A stretch of 15,674 nucleotides of DNA from JAAYUK01 sp035319145 (GTDB lineage: Bacteria > Nitrospirota > Thermodesulfovibrionia > Thermodesulfovibrionales > Dissulfurispiraceae), in NCBI GenBank assembly GCA_035319145.1, contig DATHDH010000033.1:1-15674 (forward strand). Direction: 5' to 3'. Within the stretch, counting starts at the first letter, position 1, and every line of letters starts with the position of its first letter. A model generated the notes under the pieces. That model had not been told where the DNA came from. It saw only the letters and a list, made by a program, of their open reading frames with translations, and did not search any database. The translations under genes were made by a program, and so were the position numbers. Shown here piece after piece: positions 1 through 6,862 of the stretch.

Positions 1-2
1 AG

Positions 3-287
3 ACCCATGTGAAATTCGGCGCGCTCAACCCGACCTCCGCCGCCTTATTCCTTCATAATATGGGTATCCCGGTGTCCCTGGATACTCCGTTCAACACCGC
101 ACGCGAGATCTTCGACCTGCTGCTCGAAACGCATGAAAAACCTAAGCCGCTCTTCAGGCGGATTTGCGGGGTCGCCGCCCGGTATGTTTCTGCCCTCGGC
201 AGCGGGATTCCGACCACGGCGCATCTTATCGGATACAACGGCGAATTGCTCAGCTCGGCGTCTGCGCCGCGAAATAAAAATTCCTAA
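3..287 (+). CDS. C-terminal fragment of an unrecognised protein
   Basis: An open frame enters from the left edge and stops at the TAA at 285-287. The GTG at 9 is the first possible start inside the window, but the frame is already open upstream of it and no ribosome binding site precedes it, so this is most likely the tail of a longer gene. The visible 95 or so residues contain a stretch around FGALNP...GIPVSLDTPFNTAREIFDLL and a glycine-rich stretch GSGIPTTAHLIGYNGELL near the end, with a short basic tail. There is no membrane segment or heme motif. The first part faintly recalls the C-terminal fold of CheD-like proteins (small residue, N, then GIPV and D), but the following glycine-rich CheD signature is absent. 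I do not recognise the family. Confidence 0.55.
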   Translation, partial: THVKFGALNPTSAALFLHNMGIPVSLDTPFNTAREIFDLLLETHEKPKPLFRRICGVAARYVSALGSGIPTTAHLIGYNGELLSSASAPRNKNS

Positions 288-291
288 TCAC

Positions 292-400
292 GCTATTTAA
301 TCATTTAAGTACACAATTTAACGTAATACCTATAAAATAGCAACGATATAAAGTAGCAATGAATTACCGCAGGCAACATCTATACCGTTCTGCTTTCTAT
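292..400 (+). promoter_or_regulatory. AT-rich promoter region with tandem 16-bp repeat
   Basis: The 110-bp gap before the 15-heme cytochrome is very AT-rich compared with its flanks. It contains two abutting 16-bp copies: TATAAAATAGCAACGA at 331-346 and TATAAAGTAGCAATGA at 347-362, differing at 2 of 16 positions. Each copy starts with a plausible -10-like TATAAA, but no good -35 hexamer sits 16-18 bp upstream of either. The arrangement suggests either overlapping promoters or tandem binding sites for a regulator. That the promoter of the cytochrome lies here is an inference from position and composition. Confidence 0.4.
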
Positions 401-410
401 GGAGGAATAC

Positions 411-1904
411 ATGGGCCTCAAAGCAACAATTGCCGCTCTGGCTGAACGAGTCCGCTCGTTTATCGTAGCAAACCCGAAGCTTACCATCCTCGTTCTGTTG
501 GCCGGCATAGGGATAGTGGTCATCGTCAGCGTCCAGGCGCTCCACATGACGAGTTCCCCCGCATTCTGCAGATACTGCCATCCGAAGGAGTCCGGCATAG
601 GCGGTGAAGTCGCTTCGTGGGAGAAGTCCAAACATGCGCAGGCAAAGGTTTCCTGCCTTGATTGCCATGCTAAGCCCGGATTGCTGAATTACTTCGTTAC
701 AAAGGTAGCCTCGCTCCGCGATGTATACGGCGAATTCATGAAGGACGAGAAGCACAAAATGCATGTCCTGACACAGGCGGGCGATTCGGTTTATGCCGCC
801 GATCTCGTCAGGAACGAGACCTGTCTATTCTGTCATACCGATGCGGCAAACCAGAAGACACGATCCGAGCGCATCATGACGCTTCTCGGACACGAGTTCC
901 GCAAACTGGACGGCGTAAAGAACCCGGACTTCCGCAAATCCGTCGGCCTGCCGGATATCCTGACCGAAGGCGTTCGGTCGACGACAGACGTTGACCCGAA
1001 ACATGGCAAGCATTTCGACATGGGCCTCAACTGTGTCGACTGCCATCTGAAGATAGCGCATAGCGGCATCGTCGGGTACAAGAGCAACATGGAGACCTGC
1101 TTCACGTGCCACGACAAGATGCGCGAAAAACAGAAGAATCCGCCGAAGAACGAAAACTGCATCGCGTGCCACCGGAAGGCTGACCGCGTTACTCCTGAAA
1201 AGCCGATCACCTTCGGCAAGGGCGCGAATGCCGTGAACTTCTCGCACAAGACGCATACTGCTGTTGCGCAATGCGGCATTTGCCATAATGGGTTATTCCA
1301 GATGAAGGCCGGATCGACGAAGATCGGCTTTGCGGACCATGGAACCGACAAGGCCTGCTTCCCATGCCATAACGGCAAAAAGGCGACAGACTGGTCCAAC
1401 TGCAAGCATTGCCATACCGGCATGACCGGACCGAAACCCGTTACCTTCGGCAAGGGCGATACAGCCGTCCGCTTCAAGCATGAGACACATACTGCCAAGG
1501 CCAAATGCGGCGATTGCCACACAAAGGTATTCCCCATGAAATCGGGTGCGACAAGGGTTGCCTTTGCAGATCATGGCAAGGACAAGGCGTGCTTCATCTG
1601 CCATAACGGCAAGAAGGCGTCGGACTGGTCCAACTGTACGAAATGTCATGCAAAGGTCCCGATGCCGAAGGACATCACCTACAAGCCAAGCGACGCCGCG
1701 CCGGTCAAGTTCAGCCACGACTTCCACGGCAGTGCGTTTGAATGCAAGGAATGCCATACGAAGATCTGGCCGATGAAGCGCGGCGGCCCGATGAAGATGG
1801 ATCCGATGTACGAAGGCAAGCTCTGCGGCGTCTGCCACAGCGAAAAGGGCGGCGCCTTCGCGGCCACGGACTGCGACAAGTGCCACGTAGAAGCTAAGAA
1901 GTAG
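411..1904 (+). CDS. Membrane-anchored 15-heme cytochrome (NapC/NirT head plus three cytochrome c7 modules)
   Basis: The start at 411 is chosen over the in-frame ATG at 399 because GGAGGA at 401-406 is ideally spaced for it, giving 497 residues. Residues 24-43 form one transmembrane anchor, with the rest in the periplasm. Fifteen CXXCH heme motifs start at residues 53, 82, 138, 208, 230, 250, 288, 316, 331, 366, 394, 409, 445, 472 and 488. Hemes 1-4 follow the NapC/NirT/NrfH layout: anchor, SSPAFCRYCH, and a last site reading HFDMGLNCVDCHLKIAH. Such heads oxidise or reduce the membrane quinone pool. Hemes 5-6 form a linker. Hemes 7-15 are three triheme units of the cytochrome c7 type (F-x-H-x-x-H, CXXCH, F-x-MK-x-G, CXXCHNGK, CXXCH). 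The first two units are near-identical copies. Inferred role: quinone-linked wire towards the outer-membrane conduit encoded downstream. The alternative is an uptake route in the opposite direction. Confidence 0.93.
   Translation: MGLKATIAALAERVRSFIVANPKLTILVLLAGIGIVVIVSVQALHMTSSPAFCRYCHPKESGIGGEVASWEKSKHAQAKVSCLDCHAKPGLLNYFVTKVASLRDVYGEFMKDEKHKMHVLTQAGDSVYAADLVRNETCLFCHTDAANQKTRSERIMTLLGHEFRKLDGVKNPDFRKSVGLPDILTEGVRSTTDVDPKHGKHFDMGLNCVDCHLKIAHSGIVGYKSNMETCFTCHDKMREKQKNPPKNENCIACHRKADRVTPEKPITFGKGANAVNFSHKTHTAVAQCGICHNGLFQMKAGSTKIGFADHGTDKACFPCHNGKKATDWSNCKHCHTGMTGPKPVTFGKGDTAVRFKHETHTAKAKCGDCHTKVFPMKSGATRVAFADHGKDKACFICHNGKKASDWSNCTKCHAKVPMPKDITYKPSDAAPVKFSHDFHGSAFECKECHTKIWPMKRGGPMKMDPMYEGKLCGVCHSEKGGAFAATDCDKCHVEAKK
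1203..1670 (+). repeat. Tandem 234-bp intragenic duplication (two cytochrome c7 units)
   Basis: Two units of exactly 78 codons, about 1203-1436 and 1437-1670, are clearly alike at DNA as well as protein level. Both contain ACCTTCGGCAAGGGCG near the start, and both have GACTGGTCCAACTG just before the third heme site. All three heme sites are spaced identically (288/366, 316/394, 331/409). A third unit (residues about 421-494) keeps the pattern but is more diverged. The repeat is coding and is best read as domain duplication by unequal recombination. Confidence 0.85.
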
Positions 1905-1939
1905 CAGCAGCACAACAGCAGTAATTTAAAGAATATCTT

Positions 1940-1976
1940 AAGGGGCTTGCATTGCTGATGCGAGCCCCTTTTCTTC
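1940..1976 (+). terminator. Rho-independent terminator after the 15-heme cytochrome
   Basis: AAGGGGCTTGCAT at 1940-1952 pairs with ATGCGAGCCCCTT at 1958-1970 (13 pairs, one G-T wobble) around the five-base loop TGCTG. TTTTCTTC follows. It lies 36 nt after the cytochrome stop codon, so the cytochrome is probably a single-gene transcript, separate from the mtrAB operon. Confidence 0.88.
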
Positions 1977-1986
1977 ATGAAATTAA

Positions 1987-2127
1987 ATGGGACAACCCTA
2001 TATAAATGAAATCCAGTATCTTTGCGTTTATATGAAACAGCTTCGTCATAAACTCGAAGAGCTCGGGCAATATCAGCAACGGATATGGACAAAAAAACGA
2101 AAGCTCTACAGGAGAAGAAGAAAATAA
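1987..2127 (+). pseudogene. Decayed BrnT-like toxin remnant
   Basis: The frame at 2052-2105 reads RARAISATDMDKKTKA, and a frame one base away then reads KLYRRRRK and stops at TAA 2125-2127. Joined, this resembles the C-terminus of BrnT-family ribonuclease toxins (ISARDM, K-K, LY, basic tail). The stop overlaps the next ATG as TAATG, the usual coupled layout of BrnT toxin and antitoxin. The rest of the toxin is not recognisable. An intact 46-codon frame from ATG 1987 to the same stop exists, but it has no known similarity and lacks a good ribosome binding site. The call rests largely on the adjacent antitoxin relic. Confidence 0.42.
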
Positions 2128-2385
2128 TGAAGCAATTGCCGACTTTCAAGTCACAGAAAGAAGAGATACTTTTTTAGGAAAACCATTCGGTATCGGAGTG
2201 CTGGGAAGAACTCCCTGAAAGTAGCTATACGTTTAAACGGCCGAAACTGCCCCCCGTTACATTGAAATTCGACCCGCTTGTTCTGAATAAACTGAAGATG
2301 CTGGCAAACAAGAGAGGGATATCATATAACGCTTATACGCCTCTTGCTTGCCAAGAGCGTAGAAAAAGAAATAGTTCAGAAATGA
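2127..2385 (+). pseudogene. Broken CopG-type antitoxin (partner of BrnT-like toxin)
   Basis: Reading from ATG 2127 gives MKQLPTFKSQKEEILF, then an amber stop at 2175-2177 exactly where the family has tryptophan in its F-W-E-x-H motif. The same frame continues with ENHSVSECWEEL, then VTLKFDPLVLNKLKMLANKR and GISYNA. At about 2331-2335 the frame shifts by one base and continues as IRLLLAKSVEKEIVQK to TGA at 2383-2385. This is the layout of CopG-fold antitoxins of the PF12441-like type: K-x-P-x-FKSExEE start, and a ribbon-helix-helix with LxxLKxLAxKRGIxY. One nonsense change and one frameshift make it non-functional as written, unless they are assembly errors. Confidence 0.72.
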
Positions 2386-2570
2386 TGAATTTCACTTGCA
2401 CAGTCCGATTTGCACTACTACTACTCTTATGCGAATGATGCTAATGGGCTCGCCCGTATTGGGGCATTCGCCTGCGGGAAAAATTAATTAGAAACGTCGC
2501 TTTTTCTCCGGGATATCCAGATGGCCTCCGAATGAATTCGATCTACCAAAACGCCTCGGTAAACAATCAC
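2386..2570. other. Intergenic stretch without recognised genes
   Basis: Nothing convincing is visible here on either strand. A short frame near 2405-2487 contains YYYSYANDANGLARIG, which faintly recalls a YD/RHS repeat. It is too short and isolated to call. There is no clear terminator. Confidence 0.4.
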
Positions 2571-2571
2571 G

Positions 2572-2627
2572 GTTGATATCTCAATTGTTAATAGTTGATA
2601 TTATTATCACTAATAATGTGCTATCAT
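2572..2627 (+). promoter_or_regulatory. Promoter and possible operator of the SUMF1-mtrA-mtrB operon
   Basis: TGCTATCAT at 2619-2627 fits an extended -10 element (TGn then TATCAT), 33 nt before the ATG at 2660. Upstream, GTTGATAT occurs twice, at 2572-2579 and 2594-2601, 22 bp apart (two helical turns). The second copy is part of an inverted repeat TGATA-TTAT-TATCA at 2596-2609. This resembles, but does not match, a Crp/Fnr-family site, because the spacing differs from TTGAT-N4-ATCAA. The regulator is unknown. Confidence 0.4.
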
Positions 2628-2659
2628 TGAGGCAACTGCAATATCACAAGGAGGTGCAC

Positions 2660-3484
2660 ATGAAATTCATCTTTTATCATGCGGGATTGGTGCTCTTCGT
2701 ATTTATGATATTCACAATTATTGTCTGCCCCCCATATGCTTTTGCTGACAGTGAACTTGAAATGATGGCACTAAAGGGAGGGTGCTTTGAAATGGGGGAT
2801 TTGGCGGGGGATGGCGATCCTAATGAGAGACCTGTACACGAAGTCTGCTTAAGTGCCTTCATGATGGGCAAATATGAAGTCACGAACGAACAATTCCGCC
2901 AATTTAGACCTACTCATTATAGTGGAAAATATGAAGGGAAAGATCTCAATGAGCCGAGGCAGCCTGTGGTCAATGTCTCGTGGGAAGATGCAAATGCGTA
3001 TGCGAAGTGGTTATCTCAGAAGACCGGAGAAAAATATCGGCTTCCTACAGAGGCAGAATGGGAATACGCTGCTCGCGCTGGAACTAAAACAATCAGGTTT
3101 TGGGGCAATTCATCTGACGATGCCTGTCAATATGCGAATGTAGCAGACTTGACCGCCAAGAAGTTCTGGCCAAAATGGACGACCTTTTTCTGCGACGATA
3201 AATTTGTGGTAGCCGCCCCTGTCGGAAGCTTCAAACCTAATGCCTTCGGGCTCTATGATATGCTCGGAAACGTCTGGGAATGGACACAAGATGTATACAA
3301 TAGCACAGCATATCAGAGTCTTCCGAGGAACAATCCTATATATGAAGGAAGTGGCGAATACAGAGTGATGAGAGGAGGCGGTTGGAGTAACGGCCCCATG
3401 GGTATTCGTTGTTCGCATCGCGTCGGTCTCACGCCGACGTTTGGCCATCATGCATTAGGATTTCGTCTTGTAAAGGTGCAGTAA
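2660..3484 (+). CDS. Exported SUMF1/FGE-fold protein lacking the catalytic cysteines
   Basis: The start at 2660 is set by AAGGAGG at 2648-2654; the frame is open further upstream but has no ribosome binding site there. The 274-residue protein begins with a signal peptide (residues 1-29, cleavage after YAFA). The remainder is one SUMF1/formylglycine-generating-enzyme-type domain: GGCFEMG (40-46), KYEVTNEQF (71-79), V-x-W-x-D-A...YRLPTEAEWEYAARAG (126-141), NAFGLYDMLGNVWEWTQD (194-211), RGGGWSN (238-244) and a terminal LGFRLVKVQ. In true FGE two cysteines follow the RGG motif and oxidise sulfatase cysteine; here those positions are not cysteine, and only C251 lies nearby. It is therefore probably a structural, binding or maturation-type member, like many non-sulfatase SUMF1-domain proteins. 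It lies 54 nt upstream of mtrA in the same direction, suggesting a role with the conduit. Confidence 0.88.
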   Translation: MKFIFYHAGLVLFVFMIFTIIVCPPYAFADSELEMMALKGGCFEMGDLAGDGDPNERPVHEVCLSAFMMGKYEVTNEQFRQFRPTHYSGKYEGKDLNEPRQPVVNVSWEDANAYAKWLSQKTGEKYRLPTEAEWEYAARAGTKTIRFWGNSSDDACQYANVADLTAKKFWPKWTTFFCDDKFVVAAPVGSFKPNAFGLYDMLGNVWEWTQDVYNSTAYQSLPRNNPIYEGSGEYRVMRGGGWSNGPMGIRCSHRVGLTPTFGHHALGFRLVKVQ

Positions 3485-3538
3485 TTTTTTCTGAACTTTT
3501 GTATATTGCGTACGACGATAGCCAGTCGGAGGATCTTT

Positions 3539-4471
3539 ATGACAAAGAAGAACCTAATATTGTTGCTTTTACTCTTCATCATTGCTGCGGTAGGCATTGC
3601 CTTTTCAGCAAGCGAAGCACCTGATGATCCAACAAAAAAAGGATATATCGGAGCTGAGACATGCAAAGGATGCCATGAGACACAATTTGAAACTTATAGT
3701 AAATCCATTCATTCTAAGAAGGCAGTAAAAGGGCCTGAATATAAGGAAGCTTGCGAAACATGCCATGGCGCAGGTGCCAAGCATGTTGAAAAGGGTGGTG
3801 GTCGAGGTGTAGATATTTTCGATTTCGGCAAGAAAGTTGATCCGAAATCACGGGCAGCCAAATGTTTGTCGTGCCATGATGAAACGCCTCATCTTGCAAA
3901 CTGGAACCTTAGCCGTCACAGCGCCGCTGACGTCGTGTGCAATGATTGTCATTCAGTCCATTCACAAGGCATAAAAAATCTTAAAATGAAGGAACCTGAG
4001 CTCTGCTACACCTGCCATTTAAGTATACGCTCCCAAGCTAATAGACAATCGCATCATCCAATTAAAGAAGGCAAAATTACATGTAGTGCTTGTCACGATC
4101 CACACGGTGAGTTCGGCTCAAAAATGATTAAGGCTGATTCGATTAATGAGCTATGTTATAAATGTCATGCCGAGAAACGCGGGCCCTATATGTGGGAGCA
4201 TCCCCCTGTTGAGGAGAATTGTCTCAATTGCCATGTCCCCCATGGAAGCAACCACAATAAGCTTTTGGTGAGAAAGCCACCACAGCTTTGTCAAAGCTGC
4301 CATGCATTAAGCGGGCATCCTGCCACTCCTTACACGTCATTTGAAACAATACAGGGCGCTGCAACCGCAAGCAAGAATCGTATGATGATAAGAGGCTGCG
4401 TCAATTGCCACTCCAATGTGCACGGAAGCAATAGTATTCAGGGCACGCGCGGTCAGAGAGATATTCGGTAG
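3539..4471 (+). CDS. mtrA: Periplasmic decaheme c-type cytochrome, MtrA/DmsE family
   Basis: The start at 3539 has GGAGGA at 3528-3533. The protein has 310 residues with a signal peptide at about 1-24. It carries ten CXXCH motifs at residues 42, 72, 109, 134, 156, 182, 206, 228, 251 and 287, matching the ten hemes and roughly 310-335 residue length of MtrA, DmsE and PioA. Typical family features are the opening YIGAETCKGCH, CHDPHG after heme 6, CLNCHVPHGS at heme 8, and the closing CVNCHSNVHGSNS. MtrA-type proteins sit inside an MtrB-type porin and pass electrons across the outer membrane. The mtrB-like gene starts 9 nt after this stop codon, so the two are almost certainly co-translated. Direction of flow (metal reduction or iron/electrode oxidation) cannot be told from sequence. 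Confidence 0.95.
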   Translation: MTKKNLILLLLLFIIAAVGIAFSASEAPDDPTKKGYIGAETCKGCHETQFETYSKSIHSKKAVKGPEYKEACETCHGAGAKHVEKGGGRGVDIFDFGKKVDPKSRAAKCLSCHDETPHLANWNLSRHSAADVVCNDCHSVHSQGIKNLKMKEPELCYTCHLSIRSQANRQSHHPIKEGKITCSACHDPHGEFGSKMIKADSINELCYKCHAEKRGPYMWEHPPVEENCLNCHVPHGSNHNKLLVRKPPQLCQSCHALSGHPATPYTSFETIQGAATASKNRMMIRGCVNCHSNVHGSNSIQGTRGQRDIR

Positions 4472-4480
4472 GAGGAAGCG

Positions 4481-6532
4481 ATGATCAACAGAGTGTCAAT
4501 ATTGACCTTTAGTTTAATCCTTCTGTCTTCTGTCTCCGCTTACTGTGCTGAAAGCAGTTTCGAAGGAGACCTCGGCCTGACTGGCGTCGTTGCCGACATT
4601 AATGGCAACCGGGCGAAATTCAACGAATATGGAGATTTGAAGACTGGTGTTTATGGTAATGTGCGGCTTCGCTATGATTCCGATCTATGGTTTCTCAGGT
4701 TTAAGGCGTCCGACCTTGGCTATGATACGCAGAATTATCGACTTGAAGGGGGAGCCTACGGGTACTTCAAAGCCTATTTTTCATATGATGAACTGCCACA
4801 TAATTTTACAGATAGTGCGAAAAGCTTCTATCGGGGAGTCGGGACCAATAATTTGACCTATTCAGGAAGCCCTACTGGTCCAATAACCATCCCAGTAAAC
4901 CCCAATACATGGCCTTCGACATTTGATTACGAGATAAAAAGGAAAACCTTCGAGACCGGTTTGAAAGTTGACGCCCTGAAGCCTTTCTATCTGACGACGT
5001 CTTTTTCACAAGAAAAGCGTGACGGGATAAAGCCCAACTGGGCGGGTGTATCACCGGGCTCAGCCTTTATTGAAATACCTGAACCTGTTGATTATACTAC
5101 AAACATATTCAACATTGAGGCTGGATATGCGCAGCGACCTCTTTTTGCAGCCGTCTATTTCATCTATAGTACTTTTGAAAATGCCAATGACATGCTTTTT
5201 TTTAGGAATCCACTTGGCACGCCTGCAGGAGTAACCGACATCTATTCACTTCCTCCAGATAACACATATTACAAGGTTGGTTTCAAAGGCAGTGTTCAGT
5301 TACCGTTAAATTCCAAATTGTCGGCGAATCTGTCAGAATCGCGAGCCAAGTCAGACACAAATCTGCTTGATACCAAGCTTGCAACAGCCACTGTTTTTAA
5401 TCTTTCAGATTCCATATTCAACGGGCGAGTCGATACAACGAATTTGAACATTGCATTAACATCAAATCCGCTGCAGTTTGTAACTGGCAAGATATTTTAT
5501 AAATATTATAATAGGCACAACAAATCTGATGAGATTTCATACCAAAACACGTCTGGCGGTGCGATTGTCTCAAACGATCTGTTTAGTTATCACAAGAACA
5601 CGTATGGCGCAGATTTCTTGTTTAAGCTGCCTGCTAACTTGACTCTTGGTGCTGCGTATACCCGTATTGACACATCGCGGGATCGTGCCGACATCCCGGA
5701 AACACGAGACAATATCACGAGGCTTACGCTGAAGTGGAACGGTGTGGACTTTATAGTCCCAAAGATAACCTATGAATATCTGCGTCGAAATTCTGATCAA
5801 GCCCCTGGCAGTGGTTTAGAGGTTGTGAATTATACATTTGATGTTGCGGCGAAGCATCAGAATATGTTTAAAGCCGGGGTTGAGATTTATCCGCTCGCTA
5901 ATCTTAACTTTGACATCGAATATAAGTACAAAAAAGACAAGTATACAAATTCGCCGGAAGGACTGCAATCTACCCAATCTGACGGCATAGATTTCAGTGC
6001 CGGTTATACGGTTGGCACTTTCGCTCAATTGAGTGCCTATATGGACTATGAACGTATCAAGTCATATCAATTTCAGCTTCCTACAGCAGCAAATAACTGG
6101 GGCCTGCGGCTGAAAGATACCAGTATTGGTTATGGAATTGGCGCGGAAGTCTATCTTGTGCCGAAGAAACTGACCCTCATTCTTCAGCATGATTACATCA
6201 AATCAAACGGGCTGGCCGATTTCAGCTATTTTAATGCAAGCGCACTCACGGGGGGAAGAACAAATGACAACATCGACATTAACAATTGGGATGACTATAG
6301 CAAGATGTCATATACGGCGAAGCTACGGTATTGGCCGATAAAGGCTTTAACGCTCACAGCAGGTTATGCCTATGAGCGCTATCGTTATAATGATGCTCAA
6401 TATGATGGCTATGATATTGCCGCCATTGCAAATGCCCCGGCTGCTTCAAATCGAGCATACCTGACAGGCGCATATGCCAATCCTAATTACCAAGCTCATG
6501 TCGGTTTTATCGGAGTGAGCTATCACTATTAA
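4481..6532 (+). CDS. mtrB: Outer-membrane beta-barrel porin, MtrB/PioB family
   Basis: The ATG at 4481 follows GGAGGAAGC. The protein has 683 residues, with a signal peptide ending near residue 23 (SAYCAE). The mature part opens with FEGDLGLTGVVADINGNRAKFNEYGDL, characteristic of decaheme-associated MtrB/PioB/DmsF porins. It continues with many alternating aromatic/polar beta-strands and ends with GFIGVSYHY, where the terminal aromatic fits a barrel-assembly signal. Length and gene order match the mtrA-mtrB pair of metal-respiring and iron-oxidising bacteria. The N-terminal CXXC pair found in some Shewanella homologues is not seen; the only early cysteine is in the signal peptide. The barrel would sheathe the decaheme protein. 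No extracellular MtrC-like cytochrome follows; the next sequence is mobile-element debris. The gene is visibly AT-richer than the 15-heme cytochrome and the corrinoid operon. Confidence 0.95.
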   Translation: MINRVSILTFSLILLSSVSAYCAESSFEGDLGLTGVVADINGNRAKFNEYGDLKTGVYGNVRLRYDSDLWFLRFKASDLGYDTQNYRLEGGAYGYFKAYFSYDELPHNFTDSAKSFYRGVGTNNLTYSGSPTGPITIPVNPNTWPSTFDYEIKRKTFETGLKVDALKPFYLTTSFSQEKRDGIKPNWAGVSPGSAFIEIPEPVDYTTNIFNIEAGYAQRPLFAAVYFIYSTFENANDMLFFRNPLGTPAGVTDIYSLPPDNTYYKVGFKGSVQLPLNSKLSANLSESRAKSDTNLLDTKLATATVFNLSDSIFNGRVDTTNLNIALTSNPLQFVTGKIFYKYYNRHNKSDEISYQNTSGGAIVSNDLFSYHKNTYGADFLFKLPANLTLGAAYTRIDTSRDRADIPETRDNITRLTLKWNGVDFIVPKITYEYLRRNSDQAPGSGLEVVNYTFDVAAKHQNMFKAGVEIYPLANLNFDIEYKYKKDKYTNSPEGLQSTQSDGIDFSAGYTVGTFAQLSAYMDYERIKSYQFQLPTAANNWGLRLKDTSIGYGIGAEVYLVPKKLTLILQHDYIKSNGLADFSYFNASALTGGRTNDNIDINNWDDYSKMSYTAKLRYWPIKALTLTAGYAYERYRYNDAQYDGYDIAAIANAPAASNRAYLTGAYANPNYQAHVGFIGVSYHY

Positions 6533-6547
6533 TTTCGAGAATGCTCT

Positions 6548-6588
6548 TGTCACCGATCCTAGCGACAATGCCTTTGGGATCGGTGACA
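6548..6588 (+). terminator. Perfect 12-bp hairpin after mtrB, probable terminator
   Basis: TGTCACCGATCC at 6548-6559 pairs perfectly with GGATCGGTGACA at 6577-6588 around a 17-base loop, 15 nt after the mtrB stop. There is no good T-run after it (GCCCTCTTTG), so it may stop transcription weakly or act as an mRNA-stabilising end. It could alternatively belong to the adjacent mobile-element end. Confidence 0.5.
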
Positions 6589-6599
6589 GCCCTCTTTGA

Positions 6600-6862
6600 G
6601 GTAGTGTCAACAATTTTTCGCAATTGATCTGGGGGTCTCAAATGGCACATCTCATCACGCTGCCGTTTGTTCTCTGAACTGCACCTCGATTCGGTCAATC
6701 TTCAGAGACTGCTTCGTTCCCCATTTGGTTGATGCAATGTGTCTCAGTCGTGCTGCAGCAAGCATCAGTGCCGAATTGCCGTCAGGAAAGCAGCCGACTA
6801 CTCGATTTCTCCTTCGGATCTCCCGCATGATGCGCTCCAATGGGTTATTCGTCCGCATCCTA
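6600..6862 (-). mobile_element. IS256-family (mutator-type) transposase 3' remnant
   Basis: On the minus strand, residues encoded at 6858-6655 read MRTNNPLERIMREIRRRNRV, then VGCFPDGNSALMLAAARLRHIA, then a stop. This is the extreme C-terminus of IS256-family transposases (R-T-N-x-x-E-R-x-x-E-x-R-R-R-x-R-V-V-G-x-F-P). The remaining several hundred residues are missing. The non-coding tail from 6654 down to about 6600 ends with TTGTTGACACTACCTC read on the minus strand. This may contain the terminal inverted repeat of the element, but with the other end lost this cannot be confirmed. No mobility is expected. Confidence 0.8.

Noticed and set aside
3..287. CheD-like chemotaxis deamidase C-terminus
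   Set aside because: Only a weak FGALN...GIPV...D resemblance; the expected glycine-rich GGNxGR stretch is missing.
399..410. In-frame ATG at 399 as start of the 15-heme cytochrome
   Set aside because: The ATG at 411 has GGAGGA at ideal spacing, while 399 would place that ribosome binding site inside the coding sequence and has none of its own.
833..1537. Minus-strand open frames opposite the 15-heme cytochrome
   Set aside because: They mirror the CXXCH codon repeats and have no independent support.
1203..1670. Tandem repeat considered as a CRISPR or noncoding array
   Set aside because: The units are 234 bp, in frame and encode conserved heme-binding modules.
2405..2487. Short YD/RHS-like peptide reading YYYSYANDANGLARIG
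   Set aside because: It has fewer than 30 codons, no flanking repeat and low specificity; chance resemblance is likely.
2660..3484. Genuine formylglycine-generating enzyme (sulfatase activator)
   Set aside because: The two catalytic cysteines expected shortly after RGGGW are absent and no sulfatase is nearby.
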